Source of the DNA: Strigops habroptila
Lineage: Eukaryota; Chordata; Aves; Psittaciformes; Psittacidae
DNA length: 64,000 nt
Assembly: GCF_004027225.2 (NCBI RefSeq)
Contig: NC_044277.2
Span: 96,221,552-96,285,551, forward strand
Direction of reading: 5' to 3'
The notes under the pieces were generated by a model that saw only the letters and a list, made by a program, of their open reading frames with translations, did no database searches and had not been told where the DNA came from. This document shows, piece after piece, positions 12,101 through 20,600 of the stretch. Position 1 is the stretch's first letter. Each line of letters starts with the position of its first letter. Made by a program: the position numbers and the translations under genes.

Positions 12101-13985
12101 CAGCACCACCAAAACAAAGGTAGCACACCACTAGTTCCATCCTTAAGTTTTTGTAAGGAAGTCTATTGCCTTGTTTTCATATAAAGTTTTTAGACATTAA
12201 TTTCATGACTGATATTAAGTGAAAACTGTTGACTGATCAGAGGCATTAAGAGGGAAAAGTTCAAAGCTCGAATCAAGATAAATTTCCTTCAACATCTAAA
12301 TTGGATGTGTTACATAAGAAAGCTTTAAATTATTGAAGCCTGTTACAGCTTTTCAAGAACACAAGAACCATGGGTAACTGAAGTTTAATTCACTGTTTCC
12401 CCATAAAGGATTCTCCATCTTCTTCAATAAGAATATGGGCAATTAACACAGCATTTTAGTGTAGCAACTTACGCATTCTTTAAGTAATACTTTCTTTAAT
12501 GCACAAGTACCATCTTAAATTGAATTATAAACAGCATGGTAAAAATACAGATGAAGGGATGTCTTAAAGCTACAACTGAGTGCTTCTCCACTTCCTCTTT
12601 AGAACCCAAAGCAATATGCAATTCACCTACAGAGGAATTCAGGAAGTGGACCAATTATAAAATGCAGATTTTGTGTGTCTGTCATCACCATCATCTAACT
12701 TACCGCAGATAAAAATGAAACCTAAACCAATTAGCTTAGGGTGTCTATAACATTTGTATATCCTATCAGGGCATACAGCCCAAACTGCTAACTGAAGAAC
12801 AAAACTGTTTGGTTTTTTTAATGGAAAATTATCTATTTCTTGTATTTCTGAATGCTACTAAGAACTCCTGTTTCATGCATTAGCTCTGCAACAGCACAGC
12901 TCTGAAAGCTTATCTCTCTTACAAGAGAACATAGGTACAGAATGCTGGAGGTACAAAACCGTTTCACTGTACAAGGTTCACCAAAGACTTTATTTCTGCA
13001 TGGCTTGGACCTTACAGACCATTCAGGTTAGCTGTCTGACCGTAACTGAGAGATCACCTCTATATCCACGCTACTAGCTTTCAGAGCAGACGCTGCCAGC
13101 ACACCACAATGTGGCGTGTAACGGAGCTAAAGCATCTGACGTGGGAGTTAAGGGAGTCTTTTACCTTCACTACGTGGAACATTCAACACGTATCTACACG
13201 AGCAGACGCCGCTTGTCTCTCCTCCCCCGTGACACTGTTTGTAAGCGCTCCTCAGGAGCTCTTTTCCCCAGTCTGGTGCCTAAGCTAGCGCACCCCGGGC
13301 ACAGGGAGGGTAGCTCTCAGGGACGGAGATACAGAGGAGGGTGCTCCGCCATCGATAACCAAATTACCTTCACGAGGCACGGCCACCCGAACCCGCATGG
13401 GAAAGGAAGGGCTGGAGCCGGCCACAGTCCACAGGGGCCGACGGGCTCACGGGGCTGGGGGCGCGGGAAAGTTACCCCAGGCAGAGCCACCCGAGGCGGC
13501 AAAGCAGGCACTGGCAGGGCGCGGGTGTCAAGGGGAGCCGCCACGGTACCGCGTCAACCCCTCACCACTGCCCCTCCTCACCCGGCCGCACCACGTCTGC
13601 CCCGCGCCTCGGCCCCTCCCGCGGAGCCGCCACTGTACTCGGCCAACAAAGGGACGAGCACTCCCCGGGCTCCGCTGGCCTCGGACACCGGGCGGGTGGG
13701 AGGGGTGGGAGGGGTAGAGGGGAGGAAGGCGACTCCGCCCCAGCCGGCCCCTCCGCCATGTTGTTGAAAGGAACCGACGGGGACCCGCAGCTCCCCACCG
13801 CTCTCCTTCCCCCTCCCCACTCCCCCCCGCTCCAAGCACCACCTTACCCGCTCCCTCCCATCTTCTCTCTCCCTTCCTTCCTTCCCTCAGACACGCGTGC
13901 ACTCACCGGCCGCTCCGGGGAAGAGCGGCGCGGACACCACCAGGCACAGCAGGGCCCAGAGCCGCCGAGTGGCCGCTACCGCCAT
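2915..13985 (-). CDS. TGFBR1: TGFBR1 (TGF-beta receptor type-1, ALK5), 5' part of gene: coding exons 1-3
   Basis: Type I receptor serine/threonine kinase. TGF-beta brings it together with TGFBR2, which phosphorylates its GS box; the activated kinase then phosphorylates SMAD2/3. It is a single-pass plasma-membrane protein. Three exons are seen: signal peptide (13907-13985), cysteine-rich ectodomain (3536-3787), and juxtamembrane plus transmembrane plus GS start (2915-3157). Phases join cleanly: exon 1 ends one base into a codon, exon 2 supplies two bases and again leaves one, exon 3 does the same. All sites are GT-AG. The ectodomain has all ten expected cysteines and the CCxxxxCN box, and the cytoplasmic part reaches the TTSGSGSG stretch. 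The kinase exons (4-9) are not in the window; they must lie to the left of position 1. COL15A1 lies upstream on the same strand, as in human. Identity is taken from recalled family sequence, not a search. Confidence 0.97.
3158..3535. other. TGFBR1: TGFBR1 intron 2
   Basis: A short 378-bp intron with canonical GTAAGG...TGTCAG ends on the minus strand. No repeat or other feature is recognised. Confidence 0.9.
3536..3787 (-). CDS. TGFBR1: TGFBR1 exon 2 (ligand-binding three-finger ectodomain)
   Basis: The 252-bp exon encodes the activin/TGF-beta receptor ectodomain. Ten cysteines are present: the CYCRLC cluster, then FTC, GLC, SMC and FVC, then the closing CCDRDYCN box that defines the three-finger fold. 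DNFT is an N-glycosylation sequon. The block [19 protein letters not shown] is the highly conserved core. Acceptor TCAATACAG (AG at 3789-3788), donor GTAAGG (3535-3530). The end, IELPIPTP, is longer and more proline-rich than the human IELPTT that I recall. Confidence 0.96.
6803..6863 (+). repeat. A-rich purine tract
   Basis: About 60 bases of A runs broken by single G or GG (and one T) in TGFBR1 intron 1. It is low complexity. The frame read through it (poly-Lys) is not a gene. Confidence 0.9.
7327..7697 (+). mobile_element. CR1 LINE 3' end
   Basis: It runs from GGCTGAGAGCTGGGCTTGTTC through GTTGCCCAGAGAAGCTGTGG and CCATCCCTGGCAATGCTC to AAGGTCCCTTCCAACCCAAA and ATTCTATGATTAA. It is a 5'-truncated insertion in TGFBR1 intron 1. 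Confidence 0.92.
8310..8404 (-). mobile_element. CR1 LINE 3'-tail fragment, inverted
   Basis: On the plus strand it reads ATCATAGAATCACAAAATGG, then CCTTAAAGATCATCCAGTTC, then CCACTAGACCAGGTTGCTCA, the reverse complement of a CR1 tail. It sits head to head with the long plus-strand CR1 that starts about 50 bp further on, with a perfect hairpin between them. Confidence 0.88.
8405..8433. repeat. Perfect 13-bp inverted repeat (hairpin) at a CR1/CR1 junction
   Basis: AAATAAAAATATT (8405-8417) is separated by GTT from its exact reverse complement AATATTTTTATTT (8421-8433). It lies precisely between two oppositely oriented CR1 pieces. It is all A+T, so it may be chance, but its position at the junction is notable. 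Confidence 0.8.
8452..10672 (+). mobile_element. CR1 LINE, about 2.2 kb, with decayed endonuclease and reverse transcriptase ORF2
   Basis: This is the longest CR1 in the window. An endonuclease-end frame at 8618-8824 includes [14 protein letters not shown] and [20 protein letters not shown]; the usual GDFN reads RDFN. Reverse-transcriptase sequence follows at 9144-9491 ([50 protein letters not shown]), then shifts frame; the later F-x-DD box region reads LSDD near 9797. The typical CR1 tail ends with AACATTCTATGATTCCATG near 10672. Frameshifts and stops make it inactive. The 5' end is truncated. It sits inside TGFBR1 intron 1. Confidence 0.92.
11244..11249 (-). terminator. AATAAA polyadenylation-type hexamer after the intron 1 candidate exon
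   Basis: AATAAA on the minus strand lies 12 nt after the stop of the 11262-11464 frame and is followed by a T/GT-rich run (GTAGTTTGTCTG). The hexamer is common in AT-rich DNA; its weight comes only from its position. Confidence 0.3.
11262..11464 (-). CDS. Candidate alternative 3'-terminal exon in TGFBR1 intron 1
   Basis: A long pyrimidine tract (CTTTCTTTTGTTTTTTCTAAAG) precedes position 11464. From there the frame is open in the phase that exon 1 requires (two bases CA, then TAC TCT...). It runs 65 further codons to TGA at 11264-11262; AATAAA follows 12 bases later at 11249-11244, then a GT-rich stretch. Excerpts of the frame are [20 protein letters not shown] and [16 protein letters not shown] do not recognise the protein. 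Joined to exon 1 it would give a signal peptide plus about 66 residues with no receptor domain. A possible internal donor (CCT|GTGAGTAG at 11393) also exists. It could equally be chance or a relic of an inserted gene; open frames of this length are common in this window. Confidence 0.3.
13907..13985 (-). CDS. TGFBR1: TGFBR1 coding exon 1 (signal peptide)
   Basis: The ATG at 13985-13983 has a strong Kozak context (GGACCATGG). The exon encodes 26 codons plus one base: a short basic start (MAVAATRR), a hydrophobic core ([14 protein letters not shown]) and a small-residue end (PGAA), a typical signal peptide. The donor is GTGAGTG at 13906-13900. The leftover G joins CA of exon 2 to make Ala, followed by the LRCYC start of the ectodomain. 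It lies inside the CpG island. I chose this ATG because the peptide is a good signal sequence and the donor phase fits exon 2. Confidence 0.93.
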
Positions 13986-14298
13986 GGTCCGGTCCCGAAA
14001 CCGTAGAGCCAGGGCGCGCGCGCGCACCCGCGCGCCAGGATTCCGCCTATCGCGGCCCCGCCCTCGCCCTCCTCCTCCTCCCGCCCCCGAGAGAAAAACA
14101 GACAAACGCTCACGCTGCCCCTGCACCTCCCCAGCTCGCTCCTACCGCTAAAGTAACTGACGCGGCGGCGCCGCCTGATTGGCCGCTCTCCCCCGCTCCT
14201 CTCCAGCCCCGGCGCCGCCCCCCGGCAGCTGCGGAAAGCCCCAACAACAACAGGCGGCTCGAGGGCGCAACCGGCGCGTCCGAGGGGCGGGGCGCGGC

Positions 14299-14353
14299 GG
14301 GGCCGGGCCGGGCCGGGCCGGGCGGTGATTGGCGGTTGGCGGTTGGCTGTCGG
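14299..14353. repeat. GC-rich short tandem tract (GGGCC)n and GGCGGTT repeats
   Basis: Four or more GGGCC/CCGGG units are followed by repeated GGCGGTT and then CTGTCGG units, inside the TGFBR1 CpG island and overlapping one CCAAT box. G-quadruplex formation on the plus strand is possible. Such tracts are often length-variable. Confidence 0.7.
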
Positions 14354-14578
14354 CTGTCGGCGCCTCGTCGCGGTGCTGGCGAGGACCGGCGGCGGCGGGA
14401 ACGCAGCCGGCCCCGCGAGGTACTTGGGCGGCGGGAGGTGCTGTGCCTGCGCATGCAGCCGCAGGGGATGTAGTTTACGGTAGAAGCTGTGGCTGCTCTC
14501 CGAAACAGGGGGGAGCCGCGCGTCCGAGCGGTGCGGGAGCACCCGGGCGTGTGGCTGAGGCGCTGCGGCGGCTCTTAC

Positions 14579-14633
14579 CGGTCACCACCAGACACAGCAG
14601 GGCCCAGGGCTGCCGAGTGGCCGCTATCGCCAT
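14579..14633 (-). CDS. Candidate alternative first exon: diverged duplicate of TGFBR1 exon 1
   Basis: This 55-bp block matches the first 55 bp of TGFBR1 coding exon 1 (13985-13931) at 50 of 55 positions. The match continues a little upstream of the ATG (CGGGACC[T/G]GACC). It has an ATG in strong context (TGACCATGG) and 18 open codons reading [18 protein letters not shown] plus one base. A GTAAGAG donor (14578-14572) starts exactly where the copy diverges from the original. It leaves in phase 1, as the real exon 1 does, so splicing to exon 2 would give a shorter but still hydrophobic leader followed by Ala-LRCYC. Four of the five differences change the amino acid. It may be a real alternative first exon or a dead duplicate; no transcript evidence is available here. 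Confidence 0.5.
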
Positions 14634-17600
14634 GGTCAGGTCCCGGGGTTGGGGAAAAGCGGGGAAGAGCGGTTAATCAAGCGGGAGGAGTTAGACAGCC
14701 CTCAGATTGCCTCGGAAGAGGAGGGAAAGCCGCAGTTACCCGAGGAATTGCTCCTCTGGAGACTGCAGGTGGGACACGGACTAAGAGAAGCGTGCAGAGA
14801 CCTTTCGTTGCTCACTGCGATGCTTCTCTCGCACGTGAGTTGTCGGATGGGTTGTACATGTAACACTCAAACATTCTGACAGCTTACTGCCTGCTAACGT
14901 ACCAGCTGGTGTACGTATGAGACGGCTCAGCGTTCGTGCTGCTAGTCCTACAGCTTGCTTCGCGATTCGGGAGCAAAGGATGCGCCTTCCCGCAGAACGA
15001 AGAGCTATAGGGTGCAGAGCCTACAAGTTTTAGTACTGTGCGAGGAAAGAACAGTGCTGGGAATCAGAAGCAAACTTGCACAGTCCAAATACGTGTCTGA
15101 GGTTCTAATTAATCTTACAACCTGTGGCAACTAGAATCCACCCTGTGAAGAAAGTTACCATGACTGAGATTGTTACTTCTGTTCACAGCTTTATTTGCTT
15201 TTGCATGGGTAGCAGGGAAGGAGGAAAGGGTCTCTTCTTCCCTCTTGGGATCAGGTAACCACTGTCCCAGCAGTTACTTGCTTGCTCTAGGAATCTGCCC
15301 CCTTTCCCCCAACATCCTGGCTCTCTTACGTGGCTGTTGTGTCCAGATCCTGAATCAGTTCAGAGTCCATCAAGTTCAGCATATGCTTTTATATTACTTT
15401 TCATTTTACTTGCTGTGTGACCCTCCATTCATAGGACAAGAGATAAAGGTCACAGGAGCTTTTCCACTTTGTTACCTGCAGTCAGTCTTGCAAGCTTCAT
15501 GTACTGTCTCTGCCAGATGGTGACTTCTCAGTTCAGCATTCAGGGCAGCAACCTCTACACTCTTCAGTGCCACATTCATTTCCATGTCACACTGATCTCC
15601 CATCTCATTTTTTCTTGCTGTTGTTCAGCTAACACAGCCTTTATAAAAAATCTTGTTTCTCCTGTAGTACAGTTCACCTGGATAGGAATCTTGATAATAG
15701 TTCAAAGAGGTAAATTTTTATTAATTCATTCTCTTTCCATTTCTCTCTGAGCAACAACCAGCATCATATATAAATAGACCCTAGTTATATTTTCTCTTGC
15801 AAAATCGTATTTTAGTGATTGCAACTGCAAAGCTACTGAAATGGATTCTGTATGTCAAGAATTCCTCTTTTCTTGCCATGCTTCTATTCCATGTTGCCAG
15901 ATTCTTAGGGCTGCACCTTCTAATCTTGATTAAGGTGGTGTCTAGAAACATGTAAGATTACGATACAGATTCTTGATGCTAAAAGGGCTCTGGTAGACAA
16001 TTGGATCTTGATCTCGTTGGAAGCTCAGTGACTGTGAAAGTCAGTGCCTGCACCTTTCCCCATTGGCTGCCCCTTGTTACTGTAAGATTCATCCCTGTGT
16101 TTTTCCATCATCTTTTTTCCGCTATTACTTCTGTAGTCAGTTCTTCTAATATTTTGGTGTTCCTGTTTCTTCATATGAACTTCATAATTGTTTTTAGTTG
16201 GTCTGGGTAGGACTGTATCTTTGGGAGGGTTATGTGGGAGGTACTTAGATTTATTGGTTGAGCTGCATGGTAGTTCAATTTATGTATTCTTTTTGATAAT
16301 TAATCAAATCTGTATTTTTTGCTATATAAGATGGTACAGTTACATAAAAAGTACAAAATAAAAATGATAGCCTAAGAATAATTTAATAATTGGCATCTCC
16401 CTCTGTCTGCAAACAGTTGAATGCCAATCCAAAGAAAATGAGATCTTACTTATGACTGCACCAATAAGGCTAAGTTAGACCATGACACAGTCAATAAGCA
16501 GTTTCTGATATACACCTTTCTGTAAAGTGACGTTTTATTTAGGAAGAAAATAACTTGCCTATGATTTCAGATTTTTCAAAATTACAGTAATTACTTGGCC
16601 TTTTTTCTGCCAAAATAACATGAAAAAACAATTTCACTGTCCAAATTTGCCAAGTTCAATAGAAAGAAACTCCTCACCATTGTATGTTTATAACATTCTA
16701 ACTGGATGCGTTAAACATTGTTCTTCAGCATTTCATGTGAGAGAGTCCTTCAAACCACTTCTTACCTACTTTAATCCATCTTTGTTTTCACAGCGCTTAC
16801 TGAGAATGGAAATAATGTAGTCAGTGGAAATACATTTAGAAGAATAGGCAAGAAAAACAACATTTTGCCTAGACTCATTTATGTAATAAATTAATGAGTT
16901 TCCACCATTTCAATTATAGAAAGATGCAACAATTTTTTTTAATTTTTTTTTTAATGCAACATAAGATAGAACACAAAACAAGGCAACATAGAAAATACAA
17001 ATTATCTGGCTTTATGAGAGCTGTTTAGATCATCAAAATGGTTGAACTGGTTTTATAAATCCTTGCTTTTTAGATTGAGTAAAGCAGGTTATTATACAGG
17101 GAATATCTGCAATTTAAACACAGGTTAATTTCTTGTTTCTGTACTACAATTTGACATTTATACACATATGCAGCACCCACAGGGAGAGAGGATGAAATAA
17201 TCTTAGTGCTAGCGCAGGAATTATTGTCAGGTTTTGAATGTTTCTTGCACTTTCCCTCTGGAAGATGGAAACCAAAATATTCACGACTGCATGAAAGGTT
17301 CAGAGAGAACTCTGTAATGCAAAACCCCCACATACTACAGAGACCATTAAAATATAAGGAGTTTTGAAACGGGACGAGTGGTGAGAGAGAATATTACACA
17401 AAATTAATTGTTCTATACATCAGTCTTAGACTAAGATTAAGGATATGAATGATCTTGCACTATAAGATGATTTGCTTAAGAAAACGGGCAATAATGAATA
17501 CTTTTTTTTTTTTTAGTTTTTAAAATAAAAATGTGTAGAAGTGTGGTAGGAAATATTAATGGCTACCACTAAAAGGTTTATTAGTCTTCCAGTGTAACAG

Positions 17601-20600
17601 ATATTGTATCAGGGTAATAAGGAATTTTAATGAATCTTCCAGTAAGAAAATATGCACAGTTAGTGCTAGAGCAAGAAAAAATAAAGGTGTTGCAAAACTT
17701 CATTTGCAGTTTTTACAGTTTTCTCTCCATGGTAATTAGCTAAATTTTATATGCTTTTTTAAGAACTATTCAGTGCGTCATGATATTTACAAATTATGTT
17801 CACCAAGGAACTCAGCAAGAGGAAAAATACTGAATGTGTGAAGTTTACCAAAACAACAAAGTAAGTGATATTCAAAAAACCTCCACCCAAAACACCACCA
17901 CCACCCCAGCCCCCCCTCAGTCCTTGATTTTCCCAAGCAATTTTCGTACTCAAAACTAGGACAGAAAGCATCAAAGTGCTTATTAGTGCACAGTTTCTAT
18001 AAGCCTACAAATCAGAAAGTTTAGCAAAGATTTGTGATCTTGCTAAATCAGTCAAGCAAAAGAAAGCACTTTTTTAAAGTCATTGCTTTATAAAATACTC
18101 AGAATTACTCACTTTATAATCTTAATAAACATTGCCTAATTTGCCTCATCAGTGCTTCCAAAACTAAATACAGTGGGATTTTAGTTATTTAAACCCAGTA
18201 ATCAACCATATTAATAAAAGTCAAAGCGTAAGATGTATGAAACCCTTTTTGCTTTTAGTTCGCTGTGAAACATACCAGATCCATATCTCAGAGTCACGAA
18301 CTGAGCAGCCTAATAATACACAGCATCACTATGCAGTATGCTTGATCCCTCCAGCTAACGCTTTCCTTATTATACAGCTAATAGGTTTGTGGAAACATTA
18401 TAGTGTTGCAAGTTCTTACTCTGCAGTTAAGCAGATCTCAGTGATGACAGTTTTGTGCTGCTGATGTTAAACCCCTTGAATTTAGTGTTTCATTCCGGCT
18501 TGTAGAGTCCATCAGCTGCCGAGCTTGTTTCCTACACATATGATATCCTACTTCATCTGAAATCAGGTTTAAATGTGTTCAAAGAGAGCAGTGTTGATTA
18601 AAGAGAGGTTCAATTTATGCTGAAAGTAGGGAAGAAGTACATAGTGCAAGACGTTGCTAAACACAGAAGTGACTAAGACCAGTTAGCTTAGGGAGGGGTT
18701 GCCAGAAGCAAACAGGCTGACATCAACAAGGTCTTGAAATGACTTTAGACTGTATGTCATTATCTGTTTGAAGGCCTTATATTGCTATAGCAACCCAGAA
18801 ATTGCCCGAGTATCTCACCTGTGACTATAGTGAAGGATAGATGCATTAATGTAGCTTGCCTCTAATTAGGATATGTTGTTTTTTTCTATGAAAGTACAGC
18901 TTTTTCCTGCCTGAACACTACTCATACCAAGTAATATGGTATGGTGCAAGTAATAATTTATATTATTCTGCTTTTCCAGAAAGGTCGGTTTCCTCCTACA
19001 CTGACACCAGATTTCAGACTGGGCTCAGTTTAGACTTGAGTAGGGAAGAAGCAGCGTGTGTAAAGCACCAAAAGCGTCTCTAGCAACACACAGATCATGA
19101 GGTTTTCCTTTTGTAGACCTCTGTGTACCCATTAGCAGGTAGGCATCGTATGGGTTTGACGAACTTGACTGCTTATTCCATGGAATTAAAGCTCATTACA
19201 CACAAGAAATTTCTTAGAGCAGGAAGTGGGTATTGTGGTAAGTTGCTAAGATCCCAAAGCATTAGATGGGGCATCTAGATTCCAGCTTGGTTTAAATATC
19301 ACTCCTCCTTAAAAACTAAACTTTTTTCCCGTAAAACTTCCACTGTTGTTAAAATATTTTGTTAAGTGTAAACCCACAATAAATTAAAAAAGAAAAAAAA
19401 AAAGAAGAAAATAACGCACCTTCGGTAATTATTAACTCCTGACACAGATTTATTAGCCCTACAAATTGGTAATGAGAGAAGAGATTTATTCTAGAGCGCA
19501 TTGTAGAACTAACTGTTTCGCTGCAGTTTTTCTAGACTTGCTATATATACCCCTTTCACTCCCATTCTTCGGAGCTTGTGACTGTATGTTACCTGAAGTG
19601 GTAATGTCAGACTTTCTATCGCAGTTAGGTTCTGCCTGGTTGTTTCAAAATCCTGTTTCTGTAGTCTCTCCTAGCAGTGTTTTCTGTATGTTTTCACTTG
19701 TTCATTTGCAAAACAGTACCTGGAGTTCACTCCAAAGGTGCACTCCAAGAAAATTATATGCAGATTTTCTGTAGTGCATTATAAAAAGGTGTTTTTTCCT
19801 TTAAATCAGGTAATGGAGTTTGTACCTACTCAGGAATAAAAATTTAAAAAGAGAAAAATGGACCAAAGATCTATTTGAATAAGATGACAAACTGTTCAGC
19901 AAAGAGAGATGGTGGAAATCAGTTGTAGAACTTTGTTCTTTACCAGTTCTTGAGCAGTTAAGTTTCTAACTTTTCTCTGAGAATATATAATTTTGAGATG
20001 GTTGAAGTCCTTGGTTATTTCTTCAGTTTCAAATGACATTATTAACAGGGAAGACTTTTGCCATTGGACCTATAAAAAAAATACTAATTTTTGCTGTTTT
20101 CATTTCTGAATTAGTATGCGAATTCTGAACAACATTTTCTGGTTGCAGATAATAAGAATGTACTTCATTCTGTTTCTCTACAAAGATAATTTTCCATATT
20201 CCTTAAGTGTGATGCCAAAGGTTGACTTTTATCCAAGAAGAATATTAGGCTGGATACAAGATTGCTGAAGAAACTGTCTCTCTTGAGAATTAAGGAAGGC
20301 AATGAGAATGCTGGTACTAACATACAGCTTGAAGAACACAGTAAGGATGAAAAAGTAGTGAGAAACTATGGAGATGGTGGAGGCTGTCAAATCTCAAATT
20401 TGTTTAGGAAAGGCTAGGGATGTACGAAACTTTTCATACATTGAAAAATTATTTCATGTGCACCTTAAACCACTTGGAAGGATGAGTATTTAAATCCTGG
20501 CCTTAGTAAACAAACTTTTGAAGCAGGATGGGTTTTGGTTTTTGGTTTTTTTTTACTGTTTCAAAGACAGTAACAACTGCAATATCCTTACACAAGAAAC

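Larger units (their letters stand above)
3788..13906. other. TGFBR1: TGFBR1 intron 1 (about 10.1 kb)
   Basis: A long first intron. It holds three CR1 pieces (7327-7697, 8310-8404, 8452-10672), an A-rich tract (6803-6863) and the candidate terminal exon at 11262-11464. The part nearest exon 1 (13.25-13.9 kb) belongs to the CpG island. The remaining sequence is AT-rich with nothing I can name. Confidence 0.85.
13250..14720 (-). promoter_or_regulatory. TGFBR1: CpG-island promoter region of TGFBR1
   Basis: The sequence changes from AT-rich to dense GC/CpG here and back again near 14.7 kb. Just upstream of the exon 1 ATG there is no obvious TATA box. A GC box GGGGCGGGGC lies at 14284-14293, a GGGCC/CCGGG tandem tract at about 14299-14322, two inverted CCAAT boxes (ATTGG) at 14178-14182 and 14328-14332, and an NRF1-like CTGCGCATGCAG near 14447-14458. 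This fits the TATA-less, Sp1-type promoter known for mammalian TGFBR1. The transcription start cannot be placed from sequence. The island also covers the exon 1 duplicate at 14579-14633, so an upstream start is possible. Confidence 0.8.

Noticed and set aside
13111..13767. 218-codon plus-strand frame in the CpG island
   Set aside because: Pro/Arg/Gly/Ala-rich translation typical of GC-rich DNA read in any frame; it lies in the promoter-proximal part of TGFBR1 intron 1, several overlapping frames on both strands are equally open, and no domain is seen.
13976..14542. 188-codon minus-strand frame upstream of and overlapping the TGFBR1 ATG out of frame (possible uORF)
   Set aside because: It would matter only if the message starts beyond 14542, which cannot be told; composition is that of GC-rich noise. 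The true ATG has the signal peptide.
14329..14863. Plus-strand frames of 115 and 124 codons, divergent from TGFBR1
   Set aside because: They are antisense shadows over the promoter and the exon 1 duplicate; Arg/Ala/Gly-rich with no recognisable protein.
15170..15523. 117-codon plus-strand frame with a signal-peptide-like start
   Set aside because: It begins with TTG, not ATG; the hydrophobic run is from T-rich sequence and no splice or conservation signal supports it.
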